DNA of 64,000 nt from Saccharothrix longispora (GTDB lineage Bacteria; Actinomycetota; Actinomycetes; Mycobacteriales; Pseudonocardiaceae), in NCBI RefSeq assembly GCF_030852425.1, contig NZ_NSDM01000001.1, positions 930,001 to 994,000 on the forward strand, given 5' to 3'. The position numbers and the translations under genes were made by a program. Each line of letters opens with the position of its first letter. Position 1 is the stretch's first letter. Shown piece by piece: positions 1 through 8,828 of the stretch. Below the pieces are notes generated by a model that saw nothing but the letters and a program-made list of their open reading frames with translations, was not told the origin of the DNA and did not search any database.

Positions 1-189
1 GGTCACACACCATCGGATCGCCTGCCTCGGGCTACACCAGTCGGGCGGGTACCGCACTCCAGACAGATTGGAAGGTGGTCTCCGGTTACGCAAAAGCGAT
101 CCTCGCGCTCATCGTCGTCAGTGAGGCGTGCAGCGCGGATGTGACAAGCCGACTTCACAGTCGGATGATGGAAGTGAACCCATAACCCT
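1..189. other. Unassigned left edge
   Basis: No convincing gene is seen here. No open frame with a ribosome-binding site and actinobacterial codon use is evident. The stretch ends at a strong hairpin at 190-217, so it may be the 3' part or trailer of a gene lying left of the window. Confidence 0.5.
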
Positions 190-217
190 GGGCCCCGGTG
201 CTACGGCACCGGGGCCC
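190..217 (+). terminator. Perfect 12-bp hairpin with TACG tetraloop
   Basis: Two perfectly complementary 12-nt arms (190-201 and 206-217) enclose TACG, closed by a C-G pair. In RNA this is an extra-stable UNCG-type tetraloop. It lies 19 bp before the merR-type start codon. It could end transcription from the left or shape the leader of the downstream gene. No U-tract follows, which is common for actinobacterial terminators. Confidence 0.7.
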
Positions 218-235
218 TCGTGGCGCGGAGGTGCA

Positions 236-592
236 ATGCCGGCAGAGACAAACGAGCCGCAGACCGCGGCGGACAGGTTCGACGACGACCACTACCCCGC
301 CTACACCATGGGCAGGGCCGCGGAGATGCTCGGCACCACACCGGGCTTCCTCCGCAGCCTCGACGAGGTGAAGCTGATCGAGCCCCAGCGCTCGCAGGGC
401 GGGCACCGGCGCTACTCCCGCCACCAGCTCAAGTTGGCGGCGAGGGTCCGGGAACTCGTCGACCGGGGCACCGGCCTGGAGGCCGCGTGCCGCATCGTCA
501 CCCTGGAAGACCAGCTCCAAGAGGCCCAGGACCTGAACAAGCGGCTCGCGCCGCCACCGGAGCAGGACTACCCGCCGCTGCGCGGCGTGTGA
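236..592 (+). CDS. Small MerR-family transcriptional regulator
   Basis: The product is 118 residues. The MerR-type winged helix-turn-helix lies at about residues 20-90: YTMGRAAEMLGTTPGFLRSL forms the recognition helix region, followed by GGHRRYSRHQL, the typical wing. After it comes a short helical tail (VTLEDQLQEAQDLNKRL). There is no C-terminal effector domain, as in other minimal MerR proteins. The frame is open upstream to 128, but the ATG at 236 follows GGAGGTG closely and starts just before the conserved domain, so it was chosen. The target is unknown. Confidence 0.85.
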   Translation: MPAETNEPQTAADRFDDDHYPAYTMGRAAEMLGTTPGFLRSLDEVKLIEPQRSQGGHRRYSRHQLKLAARVRELVDRGTGLEAACRIVTLEDQLQEAQDLNKRLAPPPEQDYPPLRGV

Positions 593-750
593 CGCGGAGA
601 GAACCGGGGACGTCGACCACGGCACACGGGGAACCCCCGACGCGGGTCACACCGACCGCGACGCACCGCCGTCGACGTCCCGGATTCCCGCCCGCCGGAC
701 ACCGGGCACGACCTCACCCGGCAGGGAGCGACATGACGACCGGAAACGAC

Positions 751-787
751 TCAGGGCCCGTCCGAATACCTCTCGGACAGGCCCTGA
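751..787 (-). terminator. Terminator downstream of tRNA-Pro
   Basis: Long inverted repeat: outer arms 751-758 and 780-787 (TCAGGGCC / GGCCCTGA), with an inner CGTCCGA / TCGGACA extension. It begins 7 bp beyond the encoded CCA of the minus-strand tRNA and is its probable terminator. Confidence 0.75.
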
Positions 788-793
788 TCTGTG

Positions 794-870
<77 letters not shown>

Positions 871-913
871 GTCCCGCTCGTCCGACCGGTCACCCGCTCG
901 AACGAGGAGAACT

Positions 914-1873
914 CTACCTGACGTTCCCGCCCACTCCGAACCGGGTATCCCTTTCCGTGCCCGACCGGCTCTGACCTGCGTCGACAGGGCGTGGCACCAG
1001 GGTCAGCAGGCTCGCCTCCGGCCGGCAGGCGAAGCGCACCGGCGCGTACGGCGACGTGCCGAGGCCCGCCGACACGTTCAGCCACGTGCGGGAGCCCCAG
1101 CGCGACACGCCCCGCGCCCGCGAGCGGTCCAGGTCGCAGTTCGTCACCAGCGCGCCGTAGCCGGGGATGCGCAACTGCCCGCCGTGCGTGTGGCCGGCCA
1201 GCACGAGGTCGTAGCCCTCGGCGGCGAACGGGTCCAGCACGCGCGGCTCGGGGGAGTGCGTCACGCCCAGGCGCAGCCCCACGTCCGGCACGGGGCCGCT
1301 GATCTCGTCGAACCGGTCGCGCTTGAGGTGCGGGTCGTCCAGGCCGGCGGCGAACACGTCCACGCCGCCCACCGTGAACGAGTGGCGCGAGTGCGTCAGG
1401 TCCAGCCACCCGCGCTCGAGCATCGCCGCGCGCAGGTCCCGCCACGGCAGCGGGATGCCGTGGATGCGCTTCGTCTTCGCCGACGGCAGCAGGTAGCGCG
1501 CCGGGTTCTTCGGTCGGGGCGCGTAGTAGTCGTTGCTGCCGAACACGAACGCGCCCGGCCGGTTCAGCAGCGGGCCGAGCGCCCGGATCACCGCGGGCAC
1601 GGCCTGCTTGTGCGCGAGGTTGTCCCCGGTGTTGACCACCAGGTCGGGCTCCAGTTCGTCCAGTGCCGCCACCCACCGCTGCTTCGACACCTGCCCCGGC
1701 ATCATGTGCAGGTCGGAGATGTGCAGCACGCGCAGCGGCGACGACCCGGGCGCGAGCACCGGCACGGTGGCCCGGCGCAACGCCCAGAGCCGCCGTTCGA
1801 TCCCCGCCGCGTAGGCGAGCGCGGTGGCGCCCAGGGCGGTCGTGGTGAGCAGCGCTCGGCCCAGCTTGTTCAC
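914..1873 (-). CDS. Metallophosphoesterase, membrane-tethered
   Basis: The product is 319 residues of the calcineurin-like phosphoesterase superfamily (YkuE/CpdA-like). Metal-binding motifs appear in order: ISDLHMMPGQ, NTGDN, FGSNDYY, and GVTHSPEP followed by LAGHTHGGQ. A hydrophobic stretch near the N-terminus (about residues 6-22) suggests a signal anchor placing the enzyme at the membrane. The GTG at 1873 was chosen because VNKLGRALL begins the anchor and the longer frame upstream is low-complexity. Divergent from yqeY with a 64-bp shared promoter region. The substrate cannot be told; cyclic nucleotides, lipid pyrophosphates and other phosphodiesters are all possible in this family. Confidence 0.88.
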   Translation of the reverse strand: MNKLGRALLTTTALGATALAYAAGIERRLWALRRATVPVLAPGSSPLRVLHISDLHMMPGQVSKQRWVAALDELEPDLVVNTGDNLAHKQAVPAVIRALGPLLNRPGAFVFGSNDYYAPRPKNPARYLLPSAKTKRIHGIPLPWRDLRAAMLERGWLDLTHSRHSFTVGGVDVFAAGLDDPHLKRDRFDEISGPVPDVGLRLGVTHSPEPRVLDPFAAEGYDLVLAGHTHGGQLRIPGYGALVTNCDLDRSRARGVSRWGSRTWLNVSAGLGTSPYAPVRFACRPEASLLTLVPRPVDAGQSRSGTERDTRFGVGGNVR

Positions 1874-1937
1874 GAAGTCGAGGGTAGGGGGTTGACCGAT
1901 TCGGGCGGACGGGGGCCTTTCGGTACCGTTCCGCCCC

Positions 1938-2405
1938 ATGGCGGAGCTGAAGGCACGGTTGCAGTCGGACCTCACGGTGTCGATCAAGACCCGGGACACG
2001 GTCCGGGCGGGTGCGCTGCGGATGACGCTCGCGGCCGTGACCACCGAGGAGGTCTCCGGCAAGGTGGCGCGCGAGCTGTCCGACGAGGAGGTCCTCAAGG
2101 TCATCACGCGCGAGGTGAAGAAGCGCAAGGAGGCCGCCGAGGCGTTCGCCGGCGCCGGGCGCACCGAGCAGGCCGAGCTGGAGCGGCAGGAGAGCGCGGT
2201 GCTGGAGGCGTACCTCCCCGCGCAGCTGTCGGACGACGAGCTGGCGACCCTGGTGGACGCCGCCGTGGCGCAGGTGGCCGAGCAGATCGGCGAGCAGCCG
2301 GGGCAGCGCCAGATGGGCCAGGTCATGAAGCTGGTGAACGCGCAGGTGGCGGGCCGCGCCGAGGGCGGTCGAGTGGCGGGTGCGGTGCGGGCGAAGCTGG
2401 CCTGA
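1938..2405 (+). CDS. GatB/YqeY domain protein
   Basis: The product is 155 residues, the full length of free-standing YqeY proteins. It resembles the helical C-terminal domain of GatB, the tRNA-dependent amidotransferase subunit. Seen: MAELKARLQSDL start, KKRKEAAEAFAGAGR, LPAQLSDDEL, and a C-terminal QMGQVMKLVNAQ. YqeY is thought to contact tRNA or nucleic acid, but its physiological role is unsettled. The start at 1938 begins the conserved domain directly. Single gene, divergent from the phosphoesterase. Confidence 0.9.
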   Translation: MAELKARLQSDLTVSIKTRDTVRAGALRMTLAAVTTEEVSGKVARELSDEEVLKVITREVKKRKEAAEAFAGAGRTEQAELERQESAVLEAYLPAQLSDDELATLVDAAVAQVAEQIGEQPGQRQMGQVMKLVNAQVAGRAEGGRVAGAVRAKLA

Positions 2406-2498
2406 GGCCGGCAGTCGTTCACACGATGCGGTGAACGATGTACGGAAACGTTGTTACCGGACATCGGTTGAGACGAAGCGGAACCCCGACCCCCACCT

Positions 2499-2637
2499 GA
2501 CCCGCCCACCAGGACGACCCGCCCACCAGGACGACCGCGCCGAGGGCTGCGGAGCGCGGTCCGAGCTGCCGGCACCGGGCCGGCGACCGGGGGCGAACCC
2601 GGCGGCGGTGAGGTCGGGTGCCGGTGAGGTCGGGTGC
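2499..2637. repeat. Two short tandem duplications between convergent genes
   Basis: A 17-bp unit (GACCCGCCCACCAGGAC) is repeated exactly at 2499-2515 and 2516-2532. A 16-bp unit (CGGTGAGGTCGGGTGC) is repeated at 2606-2621 and 2622-2637. They lie in the 250-bp interval between the 3' ends of yqeY and ponA2, where no gene is seen. Probably replication-slippage products. Confidence 0.8.
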
Positions 2638-2655
2638 CGGGGAGCCGGGCGCAGG

Positions 2656-5160
2656 TCAGCGGCCGGGCGGCTCGACGGGAATCGTGATCTCCGGCGGCTC
2701 GCCCGGCCGACCCGGCGGCTCCCCGGGCCGCCCCGGTCCGGGCTGCCCGGGATCGGGCTGCCCGGGCGCCGGCTGCCCCGTCGTGGGGTCGGTCGGCTGC
2801 GGCGGGGGGACGTAGCCCGTCGAGACCAGGAGGGTGATCACGGTGCCGCGCAGCGCGCTCCCGCGCGGCGACTGGCTGACGACCTGGCCCTTCGGCTGCT
2901 CGGAGTTGCGGTTCTGCGCGGAGACCTTGTAGCCGGCCTCCTCCAGGACGCGGGTCGCGTCGTTGACGTTGCGCCCCACCACGTCCGGCACGCGGATCTC
3001 GCTGCCGCCCTTGAGGTAGCGCTCCTCGACCGGCGGCAGGCCGCGCACCGGCAGTCCTTCGTGGATCTTCGTCATCGTGTCGAACCACGTCCGCGCGGGC
3101 ACCGTGCCGCCGTAGATGTCACCCTTGCCGCACAACCGCGGCGGCCCGGCGTTGACGCAGATCCCGCGCGGGTTGGTGCCGTCGTTGAACGTCTGCACCG
3201 CCCCCGCGAAGTCCGGCGTCGCCCCGATGAACGCCGCGGACTTGTACTCCTCCGTCGTCCCGGTCTTGCCGAGCATCGGCCGCGTCCACTTGAACTGCCG
3301 CGCCGCCGCGGCCGCCGTGCCCCCGGTCTGGTCGTCCTTCGACATGCCCGCCGCCAGCCCGTTCGCCAACGGCTCGGCCACGGCCTGCTCGCAGGGCGCC
3401 TCGTTGACCGGTACCGGCTGACCGTTGCGGTCCAGCACCTTGCCGATCGGCGACGGCGGGCACCACACGCCACCGCTCATGATCGTCGCCGCCGTGTTCG
3501 CCAGCTCCAGCGTGGACACCGGCGCGGGCGACAGCGTGAACGACGCGTTGCCGCCGTTGGACTTGTAGAACTCGGTCTGCGAGATCCGCAGCTGCCGGTC
3601 GCGCGCCTTCGGGTCGGGCCGGGTGCCCGCGATGTTCGTGGCCATCGTCTCGCGCATGCCGAGCCGCGACGCCATGTCCACCACCGGGTCCATGCCCAGC
3701 TGCTCCTCCAGGATCACGAACCCGGTGTTCGGCGAGGTCTGGAGCGCCGTTTGCAGCGACATCCGCGCCGGGACCGAGTCGGAGTCGTTGCTCAGGCAGT
3801 ACCACCGGGTGTTGGGCTCGCCGGTCGACGGGCACTTGGCGCCGCCTCCCTTGAACACGCGCGACACGTGCGAGTGGGGCGTGGCCATCGTGCTCTCGAT
3901 GCCCATGCCCGCTTCGAGCGCCGCCGCCGCGGTGAAGATCTTGTAGATGGACCCGGCGCCGAACTTGTTCTCCACACCGGACGGCAGGTCGAACTGGGTC
4001 TGGAACTGGTCGGCCTTGAGCCCGTAGTCGCGGTTCGCGACGAGCGCGACCACCTCGTGCCGCTCCCTGCCCGGCCGCACGACCGCCATCGTGTTGGCGA
4101 TGCCGTCGCTCGACTTCGCCACCTGCCCCTCGGCGGCGAGCTTGGCGTGCGAGGTGATGGTGCGGTCCAACGTGGTCTGCACGGTGTAGCCGCCGGTCCT
4201 GAGCTGCTCCAGGCTGAACCCGTTGCGCTCCAGGTAGTTCACGACGTACGAGCAGAAGAACCCGTTCTCCGGGCCGGCGCCGACGCAGCCGTTGGGCGGC
4301 GTCCGGACGGGGTTCGCCAGCCCCAGCGGCTCGGCCTTCGCCGCCTCCGCCGCCTCGCGCGACAGCTTGTCGTTCTCGACCATCTTGTCGATGACCTGGT
4401 TGCGCCGCACCAGCGCCTTCTCCGGGAACACCTCCGGGTTGAGCGCGGACGGGCTGTTCACCATCCCGGCGAGCATCGCCGACTGCGCCACGGTCAACTT
4501 GTCGGCGGTGGTGTCGAAGTACGCCTGGGACGCCGCCGCGATCCCGTAGATGGTCGAGCCGAACGGCACCACGTTCAGGTAGCGGGCGAGGATTTCCTCC
4601 TTGCCCAGTTTGCGTTCCAGTTGCAAGGAGATGCGCGCTTCACGTGCTTTTCGCGCAATCGTCTGCTCCTGCGCCTTTTGCTGTTCGACCTGGTTGTTCC
4701 GCGCCACCACGTGCACGAGGTAGTTCTTCACGTATTGCTGCGTGAGCGTGGAGGCACCCTGCGTCACGGCGCCGCTGAACTGGTTGGTCAGCCCGGCGCG
4801 GATCGTGCCCTTCCAGTCCACGCCCTGGTGCTCGTAGAACCGCCGGTCCTCGATCGACACCAGCGCGGCTTTCATGGTGGGGGAGATCTTCTCCGGCGGC
4901 ACGAGCACCCGGTACTGGTCGTAGAGGTACGCGATGGGCGCGCCGTCCTTGTCCGTGATCGTGGAGATCAGCGGGGGATCGGTCGTGACCAGGTCCGCGG
5001 AGATGCTGTCGACCGTGTCGCTGGCTCTGTTCGACACGACCCCCAGCGAGCCCACGACAGGGAACAACAAGCCTGCCAGCAGCACTCCGGCCAGCAGACA
5101 CAGGCCAAGCAGTTTCAGCACGCCGTTCCTGGCTCGCATGCCGGTGAGCGTACGCGGCAC
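2656..5160 (-). CDS. ponA2: Bifunctional class A penicillin-binding protein with PASTA domain
   Basis: Polymerises and cross-links peptidoglycan at the outer face of the membrane. Up to 834 residues: short basic N-terminus, membrane segment (about 13-37), GT51 glycosyltransferase with IEDRRFYEH (catalytic Glu near 104) and GASTLTQQYVKN, then a transpeptidase with GSIYK (nucleophile Ser near 403), SPN (near 476) and GKTGTT (near 630). One PASTA domain follows (about 720-780, VPDVVGRNVNDATRVLEEAG), then a Gly/Pro-rich repetitive tail. GTG 5160 and ATG 5139 are both possible starts, neither with a good ribosome-binding site. Divergent from whiB4, as ponA2 is in mycobacteria. Confidence 0.93.
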   Translation of the reverse strand: MPRTLTGMRARNGVLKLLGLCLLAGVLLAGLLFPVVGSLGVVSNRASDTVDSISADLVTTDPPLISTITDKDGAPIAYLYDQYRVLVPPEKISPTMKAALVSIEDRRFYEHQGVDWKGTIRAGLTNQFSGAVTQGASTLTQQYVKNYLVHVVARNNQVEQQKAQEQTIARKAREARISLQLERKLGKEEILARYLNVVPFGSTIYGIAAASQAYFDTTADKLTVAQSAMLAGMVNSPSALNPEVFPEKALVRRNQVIDKMVENDKLSREAAEAAKAEPLGLANPVRTPPNGCVGAGPENGFFCSYVVNYLERNGFSLEQLRTGGYTVQTTLDRTITSHAKLAAEGQVAKSSDGIANTMAVVRPGRERHEVVALVANRDYGLKADQFQTQFDLPSGVENKFGAGSIYKIFTAAAALEAGMGIESTMATPHSHVSRVFKGGGAKCPSTGEPNTRWYCLSNDSDSVPARMSLQTALQTSPNTGFVILEEQLGMDPVVDMASRLGMRETMATNIAGTRPDPKARDRQLRISQTEFYKSNGGNASFTLSPAPVSTLELANTAATIMSGGVWCPPSPIGKVLDRNGQPVPVNEAPCEQAVAEPLANGLAAGMSKDDQTGGTAAAAARQFKWTRPMLGKTGTTEEYKSAAFIGATPDFAGAVQTFNDGTNPRGICVNAGPPRLCGKGDIYGGTVPARTWFDTMTKIHEGLPVRGLPPVEERYLKGGSEIRVPDVVGRNVNDATRVLEEAGYKVSAQNRNSEQPKGQVVSQSPRGSALRGTVITLLVSTGYVPPPQPTDPTTGQPAPGQPDPGQPGPGRPGEPPGRPGEPPEITIPVEPPGR

Positions 5161-5202
5161 CCGAAGAGGTGATCGAGATCGCGCACAGTTGATTACCCAG
5201 GA

Positions 5203-5218
5203 TGAGTACTCGTACTCA
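5203..5218. promoter_or_regulatory. Perfect 7-2-7 inverted repeat in the ponA2-whiB4 divergent promoter
   Basis: TGAGTAC-TC-GTACTCA lies 43 bp upstream of the ponA2 start and 178 bp upstream of whiB4. Its symmetry and position suggest a binding site for a dimeric regulator acting on one or both genes. The regulator is unknown. Confidence 0.45.
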
Positions 5219-5396
5219 AGACAGGTAACAGGTGGGCAACCCAGGGTTGGAGGTGGAACCGGAAGGCTCTACAGTCCGTCACTGTCCAAGACAGCAGCCA
5301 ACGGCATGACCACTCGTCGTGGTGAGCCTACGGCATCCGCGGCAGGGGTGTGGCGGATTTAGGAAGTCTGGGCACAGGGGAACTGAGGTGGGGGCT

Positions 5397-5687
5397 ATGC
5401 AGCAGGGGGATTGGCGTATCAAGGCTTCGTGCCGCGACGAGGAGCCGGACCAGCTCTTCGTGAGAGGTGCGGAGCAGCGCAAGGCCAAGGTGGTGTGCCT
5501 GGGGTGCCCGGTGCGCACCGAGTGCCTCGCGGAGGCCCTGGACAACCGGATCGAGTTCGGTGTGTGGGGCGGGATGACCGAGCGTGAACGGCGTGCGCTG
5601 CTGCGGCGGCGGCCCGACGTCACCTCGTGGCACGAACTCCTGGACACGGCGCGCCAGGAGCACACCGAGGAGTCCAAGGTCGGGTAG
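5397..5687 (+). CDS. whiB4: WhiB-family iron-sulfur regulator (WhiB4/WblA type)
   Basis: The product is 96 residues. Four cysteines at 12, 34, 37 and 43 (C-x21-C-x2-C-x5-C) bind a [4Fe-4S] cluster. The GVWGG turn follows, then the basic stretch RRALLRRRPDV used in DNA contact. EFGVWGGMTERERRALL and location next to ponA2 mark the WhiB4 (Mycobacterium) / WblA (Streptomyces) branch, known for redox sensing and for repression of antibiotic production in Streptomyces. ATG 5397 was preferred over 5319 because it follows GAGGTGGGG and gives the family length. The two minus-strand ATPases end just beyond it. Confidence 0.92.
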   Translation: MQQGDWRIKASCRDEEPDQLFVRGAEQRKAKVVCLGCPVRTECLAEALDNRIEFGVWGGMTERERRALLRRRPDVTSWHELLDTARQEHTEESKVG

Positions 5688-5690
5688 GAC

Positions 5691-6803
5691 CTACTCGCCC
5701 GCGAGCCGCCGGCCGATCTCCTGCAGGCCGTCCAGGTCGTGCACGTCGGTCGGCAGCGCGGGCACCCCGACCAGCGGAACGCCGGGGTGCGCACGGGTGA
5801 ACCGCGCGAGCAGCCGCTTCTCCCGGTCGGCGACGGCCACGCGGTCCGCGTGCACCCGCAGCACGGCGGCGGCCAGCGGGGCGTCTCCCGTGCGCTCCAG
5901 CCGGTCCGCCGCCGCCAGCGCGCCCGGCGCCGGCAAGGGGGCGAGCACGGGGTGCGTCCGGTTCGCGACCAGGCCGGTCAGCGGCATGTGCTCCGCGCTC
6001 AACCGCTCGACGAAGTAGCTGGCCTCGCGCAGCGCGTCCGGTTCGGCCGCCGCGACCACCAGGAAGCCCGTGCCGGGTGAGCGCAGCAGGTCGTAGGTGG
6101 CCTGGGCGCGCTGCCGGAAGCCGCCGAACATGCTGTCGAACGCCTGCACGAACGTCGACGCGTCCTGGAGGAGCTGGCCGCCCACGATGGTCGACACGGC
6201 CTTGGTGAACAGGCCGAAGCCGGCCCCGACGATCTTGCGGATGCCGCGCCCGCCCGCCCGCGCGGGCGCCGACAACATCTTGATCAGCTTCCCGTCGAGC
6301 ACGGTCGACAGCCGCTGCGGCGCGTCCAGGAAGTCCAGCGCCGAGCGGCTCGGCGGCGTGTCCACGACCACCAGGTCCCACTCGTCCTGCGCGACGAGCT
6401 GACCCAGCTTCTCCATCGCCATGTACTCCTGCGTGCCGGAGAACGACGTGGAGATCGTCTGGTAGAAGGGGTTGGCGAGGATCTGCTCGGCCCGCTCGCG
6501 GCCCGCGTGCTGCCACACCATGTCGTCGAACGTGCGGCGCATGTCCAGCATCATCGCGTGCAGCTCGCCGTCGAAGTCGCCCTCGACGCGCCGCGGGTTG
6601 TTGTCCAGCTCCCGCAGCCCGAGGGACTGGGCGAGCCGCCGCGCGGGGTCGATCGTCAGCACGACCGCGCGCCGGCCCCGTGCCGCGGCCCGCAGGGCGA
6701 GCGCCGCGGCCGTCGTCGTCTTCCCCACGCCACCCGAGCCGCAGCACACCAGCACCCGCGTCTCCGGGTTGTCCAGCAGCGCGTCCACATCCAGCCGGTT
6801 CAC
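5691..6803 (-). CDS. ArsA/Get3-like ATPase, second gene of pair
   Basis: The product is 370 residues. Deviant Walker A near the N-terminus: [15 protein letters not shown]. Switch-type motifs follow ([29 protein letters not shown]). It corresponds to M. tuberculosis Rv3680, one of the bacterial Get3-like (BagAB) pair, for which a chaperone-like ATPase role has been proposed; arsenic export is not implied because no arsB is present. GTG 6803 overlaps the upstream gene stop by four bases (GTGA), so the pair is translationally coupled. Ends 3 bp from the convergent whiB4 stop. Confidence 0.9.
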   Translation of the reverse strand: MNRLDVDALLDNPETRVLVCCGSGGVGKTTTAAALALRAAARGRRAVVLTIDPARRLAQSLGLRELDNNPRRVEGDFDGELHAMMLDMRRTFDDMVWQHAGRERAEQILANPFYQTISTSFSGTQEYMAMEKLGQLVAQDEWDLVVVDTPPSRSALDFLDAPQRLSTVLDGKLIKMLSAPARAGGRGIRKIVGAGFGLFTKAVSTIVGGQLLQDASTFVQAFDSMFGGFRQRAQATYDLLRSPGTGFLVVAAAEPDALREASYFVERLSAEHMPLTGLVANRTHPVLAPLPAPGALAAADRLERTGDAPLAAAVLRVHADRVAVADREKRLLARFTRAHPGVPLVGVPALPTDVHDLDGLQEIGRRLAGE

Positions 6804-7792
6804 CGCACACCCCGCCCGACCAGCAGTTCCGCCAGCTCGTACAGCGCGGCCACGTCCACCCCGTCGGTCAGGTCCGGCAGCTCGACCGACGGCAGGTCGG
6901 ACTCGGCCAGCTTGTCCTTGGCCCGCTCCTCGGCGAGCACCCCGGCGGCGTGCTCCACGGCCTGCTCGACCAGGCCGTCCAGCACGTCGTCGTCCACGTC
7001 CAGCCCGGCGGCGGCGAGCCCGGCCCGGACCCGGTCCGCGTCCACCCGTCCCTCCGCGGCGGCGGCCACGGACCGCGCGGGCAACCTCGGCGGGCGCACC
7101 CGGTTCACGAACACCGCGCCCGGCCGCAGGTCGGCGGCGTCCAGGTCGGCGACCGCCTCCAGCGTCTCGCGCACCGGCATCTCCTCCAGCAGCGCGACCA
7201 GGTGCACGGCCGTGTCGCCCGAGTGCAGCAGGGTCACCACGCCCTCGCTCTGCCCCTTGATCGGCCCGACCTTGGCCAGGTCGGCCATGGCCCGCGTGAC
7301 GTCGAGGAACCGCACCACGCGGCCGGTCGGCGGCGCGTCCAGCACGACCGCGTCGTACTCGTGCCTGCCGCTCTTGCCGACCCGGCGCACGCACTCCTTC
7401 ACCTTGCCGGTGAGCAGCACGTCCCGCAGCCCCGGCGCGAGGGTGGTGGCGAACTCGATCGCGCCCATCTTCTTCAGCGTCCGGCCCGCGAAGCCCAGGT
7501 TGTAGAACATGTCCAGGTACTCCAGCAGCGCCGCCTCGGGGTCCACGGCCAGTGCCCGGACCTCGCCGCCGCCGGGCGCGGACGCGATGCGCTCCTCGGA
7601 GTACGGCAGCGGCGGCCGGTCGAACAGCCGCGCGATGCCCTGCCGGTTCTCGACCTCGACCAGCAGCACCCGGCGACCGCCGGTGGCCAGCGCCAGGGCG
7701 AGCGCCGCGGCGACCGTGGTCTTGCCGGTCCCGCCCTTGCCCGTGACGACGTGCAGCCGCGCGCGGGTGAGTTCGTCGGTCCAGCCGTTCAC
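6800..7792 (-). CDS. ArsA/Get3-like ATPase, first gene of pair
   Basis: The product is 330 residues. P-loop near residues 17-24 ([13 protein letters not shown]), then [15 protein letters not shown] and [18 protein letters not shown], the switch regions of the ArsA/Get3 family. It matches M. tuberculosis Rv3679 by sequence type and position. It differs from its partner in the first switch (VEVENRQG instead of TIDPARRL), suggesting that only one subunit may be a full ATPase in a heterodimer (inference). GTG 7792 begins immediately before the P-loop strand. Confidence 0.9.
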   Translation of the reverse strand: MNGWTDELTRARLHVVTGKGGTGKTTVAAALALALATGGRRVLLVEVENRQGIARLFDRPPLPYSEERIASAPGGGEVRALAVDPEAALLEYLDMFYNLGFAGRTLKKMGAIEFATTLAPGLRDVLLTGKVKECVRRVGKSGRHEYDAVVLDAPPTGRVVRFLDVTRAMADLAKVGPIKGQSEGVVTLLHSGDTAVHLVALLEEMPVRETLEAVADLDAADLRPGAVFVNRVRPPRLPARSVAAAAEGRVDADRVRAGLAAAGLDVDDDVLDGLVEQAVEHAAGVLAEERAKDKLAESDLPSVELPDLTDGVDVAALYELAELLVGRGVR

Positions 7793-7847
7793 CAGGTCAG
7801 CCTAGGCGCGGACCCCTGGGAGCCGCTGGCCGAGGGACGCCGCCGGC

Positions 7848-8099
7848 TCAATCCCACATGGTGACGAACACCACTCCGATGGCGGTCGCCGCCACCACGC
7901 CCCAGGCCACCACCGACGGCAGCACGTAGGCGATCAGCACGGCCACCACCGCCACCGCGAGCGCCCCGATGCCCGCCGCCCGCCACACCTGCGACCGCAT
8001 CGCGCCCTTCCGGTCGCGGGCCAACGCCATGGCGACCAGCACCATCACCAGCCCGCCCAGCAGGAACGAGCTGGTCGCCACGATCCGCCACGTCTCCAC
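7848..8099 (-). CDS. Small membrane protein
   Basis: The product is 83 residues and not recognised beyond being a membrane protein. Two clear hydrophobic segments (about 8-27 and 42-63, with a third short one near 65-80) are separated by a basic cytoplasmic loop RDRKGAMRSQVWR. Located between the ATPase pair and the divergent DUF4177-like gene. No motif points to a function. Confidence 0.75.
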   Translation of the reverse strand: METWRIVATSSFLLGGLVMVLVAMALARDRKGAMRSQVWRAAGIGALAVAVVAVLIAYVLPSVVAWGVVAATAIGVVFVTMWD

Positions 8100-8216
8100 A
8101 ACCGCAAGTTAGCGCTTCGTGACGGGGGCGTCACCAGGGGAAACCGCAACTCCGCGCGGACCCCGGCCCCGGCCGGCTCGGGCGAGCACGCAGGGTGTCC
8201 GGCTAGGCTGCCCGCC

Positions 8217-8372
8217 ATGCAGACGTGGGAGTACGCGACCGTCCCGCTGTTGATCCACGCCACCAAGGCGATCCTCGACCAGTGGGGCCAGGACGGCTGG
8301 GAGCTGGTCACCGTGCTGCCCAACCCCAGCGGTGAGCAGCACGTCGCCTACCTGAAGCGGCCGAAGGCATGA
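8217..8372 (+). CDS. DUF4177-like small protein
   Basis: The product is 51 residues (MQTWEYATVPLLIHATKAIL start, GWELVTVLP core, VAYLKRPKA end). W-E-Y at the start and GWELV are the signature of DUF4177-type proteins. It matches in size and place the mycobacterial Rv3678A between the ATPases and the RidA-like gene. Its TGA overlaps the ATG of the next gene (ATGA), so the two are coupled. Function unknown. Confidence 0.85.
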   Translation: MQTWEYATVPLLIHATKAILDQWGQDGWELVTVLPNPSGEQHVAYLKRPKA

Positions 8373-8827
8373 GCTGGACCGCTCGCCTGGCCGAGCTCGG
8401 TGTCACCCTCCCCCCGGTCGCGGCGCCCGTCGCCGCGTACGTGCCCGCCGTCCGCAGCGGGCAGCAGGTGTTCACCTCGGGCCAGCTGCCGTTCGTCGAC
8501 GGCGCGCTCGCGGCCACCGGCAAGGTCGGCGGCGACGTGAGCCCGGAGGAGGCCAAGGCGCACGCCCGCACCTGCGCGCTCAACGCGCTGGCCGCCGTGG
8601 ACGCGCTCGTCGGCCTGGACTCGGTGGTCCGCGTCGTCAAGGTCGTCGGGTTCGTCGCCTCCGCCGAGGGCTTCACCGGCCAGCCCGCCGTGGTCAACGG
8701 CGCGTCCGAGCTGATCGGCGAGGTGTTCGGCGACGCCGGCCGGCACGCGCGGTCCGCCGTCGGCGTCGCCGAGTTGCCGCTGGGCGCGCCCGTCGAGGTG
8801 GAGCTGATCGTCGAGATCGGGGAGTGA
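8369..8827 (+). CDS. RidA/YjgF-family protein
   Basis: The product is 152 residues of the trimeric RidA/chorismate-mutase-like fold. Classical RidA hydrolyses reactive enamine/imine intermediates from PLP enzymes. Seen: GQQVFTSGQLPFVDG and ELPLGAPVEVELIVEIGE, the usual C-terminal strand. The catalytic Arg that classical RidA carries in the RxxVxVxxLP region is not obvious (SAVGVAELPLGAPVE), so this belongs to a divergent subgroup and may not be a deaminase. Overlaps the upstream small gene by four bases; same position as Rv3678c. Confidence 0.85.
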   Translation: MSWTARLAELGVTLPPVAAPVAAYVPAVRSGQQVFTSGQLPFVDGALAATGKVGGDVSPEEAKAHARTCALNALAAVDALVGLDSVVRVVKVVGFVASAEGFTGQPAVVNGASELIGEVFGDAGRHARSAVGVAELPLGAPVEVELIVEIGE

Positions 8828-8828
8828 G

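Noticed and set aside
5691-7792. Arsenite efflux ATPase genes
   Set aside because: No arsB, arsD or arsR is present and the order matches the mycobacterial Get3-like pair.
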